A stretch of DNA of 45,279 nucleotides from Saprospiraceae bacterium (lineage in GTDB: Bacteria; Bacteroidota; Bacteroidia; Chitinophagales; Saprospiraceae). The DNA lies in NCBI GenBank assembly GCA_019694295.1, contig JAIBCG010000021.1:1-45279 (forward strand), in the 5' to 3' direction. Position 1 is the stretch's first letter, and every line of letters begins with the position of its first letter. The notes under the pieces were generated by a model. That model saw only the letters and a program-made list of their open reading frames with translations. It searched no databases and was not told where the DNA came from. Positions 35,293-44,545 of the stretch are shown one piece after another. A program made the position numbers and the translations under genes.

Positions 35293-35760
35293 TTAATTTC
35301 TGATTTTGTCTGTAATTGAAAAAATCCCATACTTCCCGTCTAAAGTTTCATATACATTTAAAAAAAAGTCTTCGTCATTTATTGTAAGTAAATAGTAATA
35401 CCAAACCTTGGTCCAAGTTGAGTGCTTACCATCATCAGCAACGATCATTATCAATTTGGATTCAGATAAAAGGTATTTTAAATTTGGAAACAAATTATTT
35501 CTTGCCGGCCTGTTTTTGTGATTAGTAGATAAAACATGCCTAATGTCTTTATTCCTTAAAATATATAGTTCGCCTCTACTATCAGGCAATTTGCCAACGG
35601 CATCACCAACTTTTATTTTTACAGTTGCATTTTCTTTTGTAATCCTAAAATGCAACTTCTCTACCTGCTCATAGATCTTGTCCCTGTCTAAGTCATTCAG
35701 GTTGAAATACGGATGATCCTCTGCTACAAGCAAACCGGTTTTGCCGGCATTGTTATTCAT
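35293..35760 (-). pseudogene. 3' fragment of a Mu gpF-like head protein, possible PBECR-type nuclease domain
   Basis: From the first ATG (35760) 155 codons remain; the frame stays open into repeat copy 2 as far as 35832, with a TTG at 35808. The phage part of the frame begins at the junction 35780/35781, so the true N-terminus is lost. The remaining protein has KIKVGDAVGKLPDSRGELYI, then KDIRHVLSTNHKNR, NLKYLLSESKLIMIVADDG, VWYYYLLTI and YGIFSITDKIRN. A conserved-type His followed by two strands resembles the phage Barnase-EndoU-ColicinE5/D-RelE-like (PBECR) nuclease domains often fused to the C-terminus of MuF head proteins. Its place 5' of the gpG-like gene fits gpF. The nuclease call is tentative. 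Confidence 0.45.
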
Positions 35761-35780
35761 GCCCTTACTGATCTTAATAT

Positions 35781-35957
35781 CACCATTGGTGTTTCGGTAA
35801 ATGTTCAAGATCTGCCGGCAGGCGCTTATACTTTAAGTATCAGTTGTCAGACAGGAAGTAAAACAATACCATTCGTAAAACAATAAACTGAGCAATTTTT
35901 TCATATTATGGCCCGCATTGATGTTTACCGTCAATGTGGGTTTTTATTTCTTTCAAT
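35781..35957 (+). repeat. 177-bp direct repeat, copy 2
   Basis: Second copy of 34037-34213, offset by 1744 bp. It carries the last 35 codons of the T9SS sorting domain without a start, plus the terminator (35912-35946). It abuts the phage fragment at 35780 and element C at 35958 without any intervening base. Its antisense supplies the TTG and first codons of the open frame running into the gpF-like fragment. Confidence 0.95.
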
Positions 35958-36046
35958 AAACCCAGATAACGCATTAGGAATTTAAACGAAAATGATTTGA
36001 AGTAATAATTATTTGCAGTAAAGAGGCTAATGCGTTATCTGGCTTT
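35958..36046. repeat. dispersed inverted-repeat element, copy C (short form)
   Basis: An 89-bp element with nearly perfect 20-bp terminal inverted repeats: AAACCCAGATAACGCATTAG at 35958-35977, and CTAATGCGTTATCTGGCTTT at 36027-36046 (19 of 20 match). Read in reverse it equals copy A with the central AATCCAT/ATGG hairpin module (about 74 bp) precisely missing: the blocks TAGCCTCTTTACTGCAAATAATTATTACTT-type and AATCATTTTC(A/G)TTTAA(G/A)TTCC become directly joined. It lies 93 bp from the 3' end of the proton-ATPase gene. Confidence 0.75.
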
Positions 36047-36139
36047 AGTTATACCAGTTTATCGCCTATTATAGCCAGACTTTCTGTTTAATAAACCTAA
36101 TGCTGTTGAGCTTGCACAATCACATCTTGTACTATATTT

Positions 36140-38518
36140 TTATTTCCTGTATTTCATCTTTTCAGTAAAATACACCTTGGCGGGATCATTGACCAGTGCC
36201 ATCATCACTCCAAAATATACCAGGGTAATAGCACTGACCTCCAAAGGTAGCTTTGCAAAACCCGGGAAACCGAATGTCAGTAATAGCATGACTAACAGTA
36301 AGTCAGCAAGGATTACACTCAATAGCAACCTGCTTATTGGTGCTTTGTAAAATGTATCGTCAGTGCGGATGACGGGTATAGCCATTACCGCAGAAAAAAA
36401 CAGGCAAGCGAACCCCAACGAGTGCAGCATGGCTTCATTCTGTATGTCGAATAGATTCTTAATGCCGAAAAATCCTGCTGTACAACCTAAGAATAGTAAA
36501 AATCCGAGCAAGATGCCCTTCTCCACCAGCCTGTGTATTTTCCAGTCTGCTGGTTTTTGGCTCCAGCTTACTTTGTCAACCGCTAGCGTCAGCACCACAA
36601 AATCAATCAGAAAAAGCATCAGAACCATGTCGATGGTCGTGACCACAAAGGTCCTGGTTATCAGGAACGAAGTACATACGAACAATATTGTTAGGATGGT
36701 TTTGGCGATTTTGTTTACAGTGTAATTCGAAATATTGACGTGGATAGTGCGACCGGTTTTTATAAGGTCAATAATTTGCCTTAGCCCTTCCTGTATAAGG
36801 ATGATACTGGCTGACTGTTTGGCTACGTCTGTGGCATTCTTAACAGCAATACCCACCTCAGCCTGTTTTAGTGCCGGAGCATCGTTGACCCCGTCACCGG
36901 TCATTCCTACTATCTCGCCTTGTTGCTGAAGCTGCTTCACGATGTTGTACTTGTCTTCAGGCAAGACTTCCGCAAAGCCTCTGTGACTGTTGATGGTTTC
37001 ACTTAATCTGTCCGTGTCGGTATCCGACCTGCATTCATTCATGGAAATGATGTTATTACCCAGACCTGCTTGTATAGCTATTTCTCTGGCTATAGGCAGC
37101 GCATCACCGGTGAGCATTCTGATACCGATGCCGAGATTCATTATTTCTGCCAACATTTCACGGGCATCCGGCCGTGGAGGATCGTATAGGGCAACGATGC
37201 CGGCAAACTGAAAATCTCTCTCCACAAATGCCACTGCCACAGCTATGGTTTTGAAACCTTTCTGTGCCCATTCCGACACTTTTGCTTTCGCTATTTCTTC
37301 TGTTTTTCCACACAGCCCGCTGATGGCTATAAATGATCCTTTGGCAACAGTCATTACCTTTCCTTCTGATTGTACGACTGCCTCTGTGTGCTTTCGAGAA
37401 GCATCAAAGGGCATGAAAGTCAATTGTTGGTATGCAGATATGGTTAACGAAGGGTTGTTCTCGATATAATCAAAAAAAGCAAGATCAATGTTGTCTTCAT
37501 TGGCCTTAACGGATGCCATCACACCGTATCGGATGACATCTCTCTGTGTAAATGTGCCAAATGAAGTTACATCCTGCAGCGTAAGTTCGTTTTTGGTGAT
37601 GGTGCCGGTTTTATCAATGCATAAGGTGGTTAGCGTAGCAGCATCTTCGGTAGCGCTGAGTTTGCTTACCAGCACGCCTTTATTAGACAATTCTCGCGAG
37701 CCTCTTGCCATACTGATAGTAAACATGGCCGGAAGCCCAACTGGAATAGCTGTTACCAAAAGTATCAGTATCAGGGGCAGCATCGACAGTAATGATTGTC
37801 CGCCTATCAACCCAATGAAGGTGGTAAGTGACAATATCAGCAATACCGATACAAATAGCATTTTTGCCACTCTGGCCACTACTTCTTCCATGTGCAGTTT
37901 GTGTTCCGATTTGATGACGAGCTGAACTGTTTTGCCAAAATAACTTGAAGAGGCTATTGCGTCCACTACTGCCGTGCCCTCGCCAGCTTTTATCACTGAA
38001 CCGGCGTACAGTTTGTCTTCGGGTTTTTCGGTCACAAGTGCAGTTTCACCGGTCAGTGCCGATTTGTCAGTCTTCACCTCTCCATGCTTTAATGTTAGGT
38101 CAGCGGTAATAAAATCACCTGTCCTTATGCGCAGTATATCTCCCGGTAAAAGTTCTCTTGATGGAAGGAGTTGCCAGGCTCCGTTGCGCAATACTCTTAC
38201 CATTACCTGAAGCCGCTGCTGTAGAGCTTCCACAGTTCTTGCCGCTTTCAATTCGTTATAAAATCCTATCGCACCGTTAAACAGAAGCAAAAATGTGATG
38301 ACGAACCCGTCAAAGTACTTGTGCAGTGCAAACGATATAATAACTGTCGCTTCCAGCATCCAGGCAGACAGTCCCCAGAATTTACTCAGCAGCAACAATA
38401 TGGCCGGTTTTTTCTTTTGTTCTATCTCATTATAGCCATATTTGGCACGCAATTCAGCAATGTCGGTTTCGTTTAAGCCGGCAAGTATTGTGTCTGGAGT
38501 GGATTGATTTGTTAGCAT
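36140..38518 (-). CDS. P-type H+-ATPase (plasma-membrane proton-efflux, P-III type)
   Basis: A 792-residue P-type ATPase with ten predicted TM helices. In order: an N-terminal LNETDIAELRAKYGYNEI region, KFWGLSAWMLEATVIISF, the actuator DKSALTGET, TM4 AIPVGLPAMFTISM (257-270), the phosphorylation site DKTGTITKN (Asp302), then MLTGDALPIAREIA and GMTGDGVNDAPALKQAEVGIAV. The short N- and C-termini, absence of metal-binding domains and overall length fit the P-IIIA proton pump class, used to acidify the outside or build a membrane potential. The open frame reaches a TTG at 38542; the ATG at 38518 is preferred. It is divergent from copA, 174 bp apart. Confidence 0.9.
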   Translation of the reverse strand: MLTNQSTPDTILAGLNETDIAELRAKYGYNEIEQKKKPAILLLLSKFWGLSAWMLEATVIISFALHKYFDGFVITFLLLFNGAIGFYNELKAARTVEALQQRLQVMVRVLRNGAWQLLPSRELLPGDILRIRTGDFITADLTLKHGEVKTDKSALTGETALVTEKPEDKLYAGSVIKAGEGTAVVDAIASSSYFGKTVQLVIKSEHKLHMEEVVARVAKMLFVSVLLILSLTTFIGLIGGQSLLSMLPLILILLVTAIPVGLPAMFTISMARGSRELSNKGVLVSKLSATEDAATLTTLCIDKTGTITKNELTLQDVTSFGTFTQRDVIRYGVMASVKANEDNIDLAFFDYIENNPSLTISAYQQLTFMPFDASRKHTEAVVQSEGKVMTVAKGSFIAISGLCGKTEEIAKAKVSEWAQKGFKTIAVAVAFVERDFQFAGIVALYDPPRPDAREMLAEIMNLGIGIRMLTGDALPIAREIAIQAGLGNNIISMNECRSDTDTDRLSETINSHRGFAEVLPEDKYNIVKQLQQQGEIVGMTGDGVNDAPALKQAEVGIAVKNATDVAKQSASIILIQEGLRQIIDLIKTGRTIHVNISNYTVNKIAKTILTILFVCTSFLITRTFVVTTIDMVLMLFLIDFVVLTLAVDKVSWSQKPADWKIHRLVEKGILLGFLLFLGCTAGFFGIKNLFDIQNEAMLHSLGFACLFFSAVMAIPVIRTDDTFYKAPISRLLLSVILADLLLVMLLLTFGFPGFAKLPLEVSAITLVYFGVMMALVNDPAKVYFTEKMKYRK

Positions 38519-38692
38519 CGACAAATTTAAACTAAAACACAAGCTTTATCTGACGTTTGATTATCCTTTATAAATGATATTTTTCGTTTTTGGCTGTATG
38601 TCATTTATTAAAATAATAATGCCACTTGCACAAAACCCTTCAAATGAACTTAATACAGCATTTTTTATTATTCATTTTAAATAAAGATTTTT

Positions 38693-41110
38693 ATGGCTTT
38701 AGAAAAATATACCGATACCTATTACCTGCCCCTCGAAGGTGTTCATTCCGAACATTGTGCTTTGATCGTCGATAATGGGCTTGGAAAAATCAAACAAATC
38801 GGCACTCATAAGATAGAACTCAACAACCAGCGCGCAGTCATCACCACAGATAATAAGGAGGCAGTTGCCGAAGCCATCCGGGCCATCAAAGATCTCGGCT
38901 ATGGCGTCACCACTGTACGTAGGACTTTCCCGGTACTCGGCATGTCGTGCGCATCATGTGCGTCCAGCGCCGAGAGCATTACCGCAGCTCAGAATGGTGT
39001 AGTGGATGCTGCAGTCAATTTTGCGACCGGAAACCTGACCGTGGAATACCTGCCGAATATGATAAACCCTACCCAATTACAGGAAGCCATTCAATCGGCC
39101 GGTTACGACCTGCTGATTGCCGAAGATGATTCGCAGCAGGAAACGCTGGAAGCCATCCACGAGAAAAAATTTAGCGAGTTGAAGAAGCGGACGACATGGG
39201 CTATCATCCTCGCACTGCCGGTCATGATCATCGGTATGTTTTTCATGCATGCACCTTATGCCAATATCATCATGTTCGTGCTGACTACACCCATCGTCTT
39301 CTGGATTGGACGCGATTTTTATATCAACGCATGGAAACAGGCAAGGCACCGTTCCGCCAATATGGACACGCTGGTGGCACTCAGTACGGGTATTGCCTAT
39401 ATTTTTAGCGTGTTTAATATGCTTTTTCCACAATTCTGGGAGGAGCGAGGGCTCGAAGCACACGTTTACTTTGAAGCAGCAGCCGTCATCATCGCCTTTA
39501 TCCTTTTGGGCAAATTGCTGGAAGAAAAAGCCAAAGGCAACACATCAGAGGCCATTAAAAAACTCATGGGCCTGCAACCGAAAACGGTTACACTCATCAT
39601 GCCGGACGGCTCAGAACAACTCACCGATATCAACAAAGTCGTCACAGATCATGTACTCCTCGTAAAACCGGGCGAAAAAATAGCCGTTGACGGAATCGTC
39701 ACTTCGGGATCATCCTACGTGGACGAAAGCATGCTCACCGGCGAATCTCTGCCGGTTGGCAAAACAGAAGGCGAAAAGGTTTTTGCAGGTACTATCAACC
39801 AGAAAGGTAGTTTTCGCTTCCGTGCTGTCAACGTAGGCAAGGATACTATGCTGGCCCACATCATCAAAATGGTGCAGGACGCCCAGGGAAGCAAGGCACC
39901 TGTCCAAAAACTCGTAGATAAAATAGCAGGTATTTTTGTCCCTGTCGTTATCGTCATTGCTATCATTACCTTTGTACTTTGGATGCTCCTGGGAGGAGAT
40001 AATTCACTGGTACAAGGATTGTTGGCTGCAGTCTCTGTTCTGGTCATCGCTTGCCCGTGCGCTCTTGGCCTCGCCACACCTACTGCCATCATGGTCGGTG
40101 TTGGCAAAGGTGCCGAACAGGGTATCCTCATTAAAGATGCTGAAAGCCTCGAACTCGCCAAAAAAGTAAACACAATAGTCCTCGACAAAACGGGTACCAT
40201 TACTGAAGGCAAACCCCAAGTGAACGCAATAAAATGGACAAATGAAAATCCGACAGCACAACAAGTATTGTTCTCCATCGAAAAACAGTCCGAACATCCG
40301 CTGGCAGATGCCGTAGTCCGATATTATGAAAATACAGCCCCGGTATCATTAGATACATTTGAAAGCCTCACCGGAATGGGTGCAAAGGGAGCCTATCTGG
40401 GCGAAACTTACTTCGTCGGAAATAAAAAGCTCCTTGCAGAAAATAAAATCGAAATATCTCCCGAACTCCGACAGCGGGCTGTAGAATGGGGCGAGCAGGC
40501 CAACACAGTGGTATGGTTTGCTGACAACCGCCATGCACTTTGTGTTATTGCCATTTCCGATAAGGTCAAGGATACTTCCGTAGAAGCCATCCAGCAGTTG
40601 CAGCAAATGGGTATTGATGTATATATGCTCACAGGTGACAACGAGGCCACCGCAGGCGCCATTGCATCTCAGACAGGAATCCCCAATTTCCGGGCAGAAA
40701 TGCTTCCACAGCATAAGGCAGACTTTATCAGGGAACTGCAACATAATGGCAAGCTTGTTGCAATGGTAGGTGACGGCATCAATGACAGTACCGCTTTGGC
40801 CACTGCAGATGTGAGCATAGCCATGGGCAAAGGAAGCGATATCGCCATGGATGTCGCCAAGATGACCATCATTTCATCCGACCTAAAGAAAATCCCACAG
40901 GCCATACGTCTTTCAAAACAGACTGTAGCCACCATCAGGCAAAACCTCTTCTGGGCATTCATCTACAACATCATAGGCATACCTGTGGCAGCCGGTATCC
41001 TTTACCCTATCAACGGATTTTTGCTCAACCCGATGATAGCCGGTGCAGCTATGGCCATGAGCAGCGTTAGCGTCGTATCCAACAGTCTCCGCCTCAAATG
41101 GAAAAAATAA
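38693..41110 (+). CDS. copA: copper-translocating P-type ATPase
   Basis: An 805-residue P-IB1 ATPase that exports Cu+. The N-terminus has two HMA domains. The first (about 10-75) is degenerate, with SEHC (19-22) instead of CxxC. The second (about 77-145) has the intact GMSCASC (Cys86/Cys89). The TM6 ion motif is CPC (454-456), the actuator motif MLTGES, the phosphorylated Asp498 in DKTGTITEG, the P-IB marker SEHPLADAV, and the hinge [20 protein letters not shown]. The TM8 MxxSS-type stretch [16 protein letters not shown] confirms Cu+ specificity. It is complete. Base composition is visibly more G+C-rich than in the left half of the window. Confidence 0.95.
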   Translation: MALEKYTDTYYLPLEGVHSEHCALIVDNGLGKIKQIGTHKIELNNQRAVITTDNKEAVAEAIRAIKDLGYGVTTVRRTFPVLGMSCASCASSAESITAAQNGVVDAAVNFATGNLTVEYLPNMINPTQLQEAIQSAGYDLLIAEDDSQQETLEAIHEKKFSELKKRTTWAIILALPVMIIGMFFMHAPYANIIMFVLTTPIVFWIGRDFYINAWKQARHRSANMDTLVALSTGIAYIFSVFNMLFPQFWEERGLEAHVYFEAAAVIIAFILLGKLLEEKAKGNTSEAIKKLMGLQPKTVTLIMPDGSEQLTDINKVVTDHVLLVKPGEKIAVDGIVTSGSSYVDESMLTGESLPVGKTEGEKVFAGTINQKGSFRFRAVNVGKDTMLAHIIKMVQDAQGSKAPVQKLVDKIAGIFVPVVIVIAIITFVLWMLLGGDNSLVQGLLAAVSVLVIACPCALGLATPTAIMVGVGKGAEQGILIKDAESLELAKKVNTIVLDKTGTITEGKPQVNAIKWTNENPTAQQVLFSIEKQSEHPLADAVVRYYENTAPVSLDTFESLTGMGAKGAYLGETYFVGNKKLLAENKIEISPELRQRAVEWGEQANTVVWFADNRHALCVIAISDKVKDTSVEAIQQLQQMGIDVYMLTGDNEATAGAIASQTGIPNFRAEMLPQHKADFIRELQHNGKLVAMVGDGINDSTALATADVSIAMGKGSDIAMDVAKMTIISSDLKKIPQAIRLSKQTVATIRQNLFWAFIYNIIGIPVAAGILYPINGFLLNPMIAGAAMAMSSVSVVSNSLRLKWKK

Positions 41111-41122
41111 GCCTGCAGGTAC

Positions 41123-41153
41123 TTTGTATTGGTCGTTGCTTTTCATAACTTTG
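41123..41153 (+). promoter_or_regulatory. promoter of the P-II ATPase gene
   Basis: TTTG at 41123-41126 (-33) is followed after 19 nt by TAACTTTG at 41146-41153 (-7), the best match to the Bacteroidota TTTG/TAnnTTTG consensus in the window. The start codon follows 13 bp later, so the leader is very short. It implies that the P-II ATPase can be expressed apart from copA. Confidence 0.6.
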
Positions 41154-41166
41154 ACCATTACTAACA

Positions 41167-43785
41167 ATGAAAACAATTCAGCAACATACCGTTCCTGTCA
41201 CCCAACTCGCTGCTGAATTAGACAGCGATCTGAAGCTGGGTTTATCACATGCTGAAGCTTTAAAAAGACTGCAGACCAATGGACCGAATATCATCCAGAC
41301 AAAAAGGAAAGAAAATCTCTTCCATCTGTTGCTTACACAGTTCAATAACCCGATGGTATATCTTCTTGGCTTCGCAGCCTTAGTTTCTGTTTGGTTTGAA
41401 GAATATATGGATGCTGCCGCTATTTTCCTGGTGATTGGTATTAACGTAGTCATCGGCTTTTGGATGGAGTTGCAGGCCGAACAGTCAATGGATGCATTGA
41501 AAGGAATGACGTCAGTAGCAACAAAGATTATAAGGGACGGTGTACTTACCGAAATTCCCTCAGAAGAGATAGTACAGGGCGATGTACTTTTTTTCGAAGC
41601 CGGCGATATGGTTACTGCCGATGCCCGAATCATACAAGCAACGCAGCTTACCGTCAACGAATCAGCACTCACCGGCGAATCTATGCCCGTAGAAAAAAAC
41701 ACTGCCGAATTGGACGAAACTACTGCTTTGGCAGACCTTACCAACATGTTGTTTAATGGTACGTTCATCAGTACAGGCAATGCCCGGGCAATCGCCACAG
41801 CTACAGGTATGCACACCGAATTAGGTAAAATCGCTTACCTGGTAAAAATTTCAAAAAAATCGGCCATTCCACTCGAAAAAAAATTGCAGCAATTCACTCA
41901 ACGGTTTATCTATATTTCGCTCGTTATTGTTGTTCTGGTTTTTATCGCCGGTATGGTTACAAACGGCAACTCCGTAGAACTTCTGAAGACCGCTATTGCG
42001 CTCGCTGTAGCTGCTATACCCGAAGGAATGCCTGTAGTGGCCACGCTCGCTCTTGCTCAGGGTATGCTCAAGATGGCACGCCACAAAGTTATCGTTAAAA
42101 AGCTGGCTGCAGTAGAAACCCTTGGTGGTACCACAGTCATCTGCACCGACAAGACTGGCACACTTACCGAGAACAAAATACTACTCGATTCTGTCAAGCT
42201 CGCCGATGGGCATTCTCAAGAAAACCATAAACTGCTCATGCACATAGGCGTTTTGTGCAACAACGCGCGCATTATCACCAACGGTGACCAAATCAGGGAA
42301 ATAGGAGATCCTCTTGAAGCCGGCTTGCTCCAATACGCCATCACGCACGATTGTTGTAAGGAAGACCTCGACTCACTCTATCCGAAAATCAGCGAACTGC
42401 CTTTTTCGTCAGATACCAAAGTCATGGCCACTCTTCACCGCTCATCAAACGGATTCCTGGTCTATGCCAAGGGTGCACCCGAACAACTCCTCGACATCGC
42501 TACACATATCTTGAACAATGGTAGCGCGGTTCCAATGTCCGATTCTGTACGTAACAGTTGGATTGATAAAGCCTCATCATTGTCTTCTTCCGGCATGAAA
42601 GTACTTGCAGGCGCTTATAAGCAATCAAGTCATGCAGATACAGACTTTCTTAGCAATCTTACCTTTGCCGGTCTCTATTGCTTCATCGACCCAATAGCCG
42701 GCGGCGTATCAAAAGCCATCCACACTGCACATGAGGCAGGCATCAGAGTCATCATGATCACCGGCGACCACGCGGCTACAGCAGCTAACATAGCAGCCCA
42801 ACTGAACATTATTCAGGATAACGAACGCCCACTTACAGGCGCCGAAATGCCTGCTTACGAACATCTCACATCACACGACAAAAAGCTGTGGATGAACACC
42901 AAGGTTTTCGCCAGGGTCACTCCGGCCCAAAAACTCGATCTCGTTACCATACTCCAGGAAGCCGGACATATAGTCGGTATGACAGGCGATGGAGTCAACG
43001 ATGCTCCTGCCCTCAAAAAGGCCGATATAGGTATTGCCATGGGCCGCCGTGGCACACAGGTAGCCCGCGAAGCAGCCGATATGGTACTCACCGATGACCA
43101 CTTCAGCTCTATCGTTTATGCCATACGTCAAGGGCGCACAATATTCAGCAATATACAGAAGTTCGTCATCTACTTGCTCTCCTGCAACATGAGCGAACTC
43201 TTCGTTATTGCAGTGGTGGCACTGGCCGGTTTCCAGTTTCAGCTCGTACCACTCCAGATACTTTTCATCAACCTTATTACCGACGTGTTGCCTGCACTCG
43301 CCCTTGGTGTCAGCCGTGGTGATGTCATTATTATGAAACACAAGCCAAGACAACCCGATGCCCCATTGCTCAGCCGTGCACAGTGGCGGTCTGTATGGGT
43401 CTATGCCACAGTCATCTCTGTATGTACACTCCTCCCGGTGCTGGTTTTACATTACTATCCACTAGCCAACCACCCACCCGATGGCAAAGTGTATAACAAC
43501 CTGCTGTTCTTCACCATCATACTCAGTCAGCTACTTCATGTTTTCAACATGACTTCGGGCAGCACTCCCCTCCGCCATTCCGAGATTGTGCGCAATAAAT
43601 ACGTCTGGTATGCCATCATCGCCTGCCTTATGCTTACCGCTGCATTATTCTTTATTCCTCAGGTAAGGCTCGTACTCCGTATTACACAGCTGCATACCAC
43701 CGAATGGATCGCCATCTTATCCGCAGCTTTAAGTTCAGTGTTCATCATCCGCTTGTTCAAACGCACCGGCATTATACACGACTGA
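41167..43785 (+). CDS. P-II type cation ATPase (Ca2+/PMR1-like)
   Basis: An 872-residue P-type ATPase with ten TM helices. The Cation_ATPase_N region (LAAELDSDLKLGLSHAEALKRLQTNGPN) is at 13-41. The actuator loop has NESALTGESMPVEK (164-177). TM4 carries AIPEGMPVVATLALAQGM with PEGMP (285-289), close to the PEGLP of SERCA/PMR1-type Ca2+ pumps. The phosphorylation site is CTDKTGTLTENK (Asp328). Later motifs are MITGDHAATA and GMTGDGVNDAPALKKADIGIAMG, followed by a C-terminal Cation_ATPase_C block with VPLQILFINLITDVLPALALG. Ca2+ (or Mn2+) export is likely but not proven. It lies 56 bp downstream of copA with its own promoter. Confidence 0.9.
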   Translation: MKTIQQHTVPVTQLAAELDSDLKLGLSHAEALKRLQTNGPNIIQTKRKENLFHLLLTQFNNPMVYLLGFAALVSVWFEEYMDAAAIFLVIGINVVIGFWMELQAEQSMDALKGMTSVATKIIRDGVLTEIPSEEIVQGDVLFFEAGDMVTADARIIQATQLTVNESALTGESMPVEKNTAELDETTALADLTNMLFNGTFISTGNARAIATATGMHTELGKIAYLVKISKKSAIPLEKKLQQFTQRFIYISLVIVVLVFIAGMVTNGNSVELLKTAIALAVAAIPEGMPVVATLALAQGMLKMARHKVIVKKLAAVETLGGTTVICTDKTGTLTENKILLDSVKLADGHSQENHKLLMHIGVLCNNARIITNGDQIREIGDPLEAGLLQYAITHDCCKEDLDSLYPKISELPFSSDTKVMATLHRSSNGFLVYAKGAPEQLLDIATHILNNGSAVPMSDSVRNSWIDKASSLSSSGMKVLAGAYKQSSHADTDFLSNLTFAGLYCFIDPIAGGVSKAIHTAHEAGIRVIMITGDHAATAANIAAQLNIIQDNERPLTGAEMPAYEHLTSHDKKLWMNTKVFARVTPAQKLDLVTILQEAGHIVGMTGDGVNDAPALKKADIGIAMGRRGTQVAREAADMVLTDDHFSSIVYAIRQGRTIFSNIQKFVIYLLSCNMSELFVIAVVALAGFQFQLVPLQILFINLITDVLPALALGVSRGDVIIMKHKPRQPDAPLLSRAQWRSVWVYATVISVCTLLPVLVLHYYPLANHPPDGKVYNNLLFFTIILSQLLHVFNMTSGSTPLRHSEIVRNKYVWYAIIACLMLTAALFFIPQVRLVLRITQLHTTEWIAILSAALSSVFIIRLFKRTGIIHD

Positions 43786-43876
43786 CATTTGTGCAGACTT
43801 TTCCCTATTCTCAGAACCATTCCACGCATTCGACTGTTATACAATTAATATTACTTATCCAACATTCAATATCATC

Positions 43877-44098
43877 ATGGCATCAACACAACTCCGATTC
43901 AAGACCAATATCAACTGTAGTGGCTGCATCAACGCTGTCAAACCACACCTCGACAACACCCAGGGCATCACCCGTTGGGAGGTAGATACCAACGTAGCCG
44001 ACAAAATTCTGACCTTGGAAGCCGAGGACATCACAGAGCAACAAGTAGTTGATATAGTTACCAAAGCAGGCTACAAAATAGAACCCATTCAGGATTGA
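43877..44098 (+). CDS. small heavy-metal-associated (HMA) domain protein
   Basis: A 73-residue single-domain protein with a ferredoxin-like beta-alpha-beta-beta-alpha-beta fold and the metal-binding motif NCSGC (Cys14, Cys17), then AVKPHLDN, a central GITRWEVDTNVADKILTLEAE strand pair and the final VVDIVTKAGYKIEPI. The usual GMTC lead is replaced by NINC, which puts it in the divergent cation-chaperone group rather than classical CopZ. It lies 91 bp after the P-II ATPase and 2.8 kb after copA, so a role in copper handling or delivery to CopA is plausible. No other metallochaperone gene is visible in the window. Confidence 0.85.
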   Translation: MASTQLRFKTNINCSGCINAVKPHLDNTQGITRWEVDTNVADKILTLEAEDITEQQVVDIVTKAGYKIEPIQD

Positions 44099-44239
44099 CA
44101 CTTACCAATTTCATCTCACAACATGAAACTGCTAAGACGTATCATCAGGTTCCTCTTCATAAAGAAATGCTGTCGCTAAGCCATCGTAGCACAAAGCATT
44201 TTCCATTAATGATATACCAGCGCGATTATTTAATTCATA

Positions 44240-44300
44240 AGGGCGTGCCCCTGCCGGGTCAGGCCATCCGCTTTACTTCGTGTTCGCTTCTGTCCATCAC
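44240..44300 (+). other. G+C-rich structured motif of unknown role
   Basis: Between A+T-rich flanks lies a G+C-rich stretch with short palindromes: GGGCGTGCCC followed by CTGCCGGGTCAGGCCATCCG, then GCTTTACTTCG. It resembles a repeated intergenic motif I have seen in other Bacteroidota (GGGCGTGCC...GGGTC(G/A)GGC...CCGCT), but I cannot verify this. It falls inside a 122-codon open frame (44095-44463) that does not look like protein. Possible roles are a recombination site, a structured RNA or a repeat-element end. Confidence 0.35.
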
Positions 44301-44545
44301 GCGCACACAATTACCGGTATATCGGAACCACACCCATATTACAACTACCAATTCCGAATATCTACAGTTCCATCCACATACGTGCATTGACATTTCCAGT
44401 CATGCCATCCCAATTACAAAAATCCAATCTTTATATCCGAACATCGATTTTGCAAATAAATAATAAATAACAAACCACGCTATTGCTTCATATCTATTTA
44501 CTTTGTCATCCATAACATTGACAGTAAGATATTCGGAGCATCCAT

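Noticed and set aside
36363-38210. Several long open frames antisense to the proton-ATPase gene
   Set aside because: Shadows of a long coding region; the sense frame carries all P-type ATPase motifs and the antisense products have no domain pattern.
44095-44463. 122-codon open frame overlapping the HMA gene stop (ATGA)
   Set aside because: Composition is rich in His, Thr and Ser with no protein-like pattern, and it spans the sharp G+C-rich motif. It looks like an accidental open frame, and I keep only the DNA motif as a feature.
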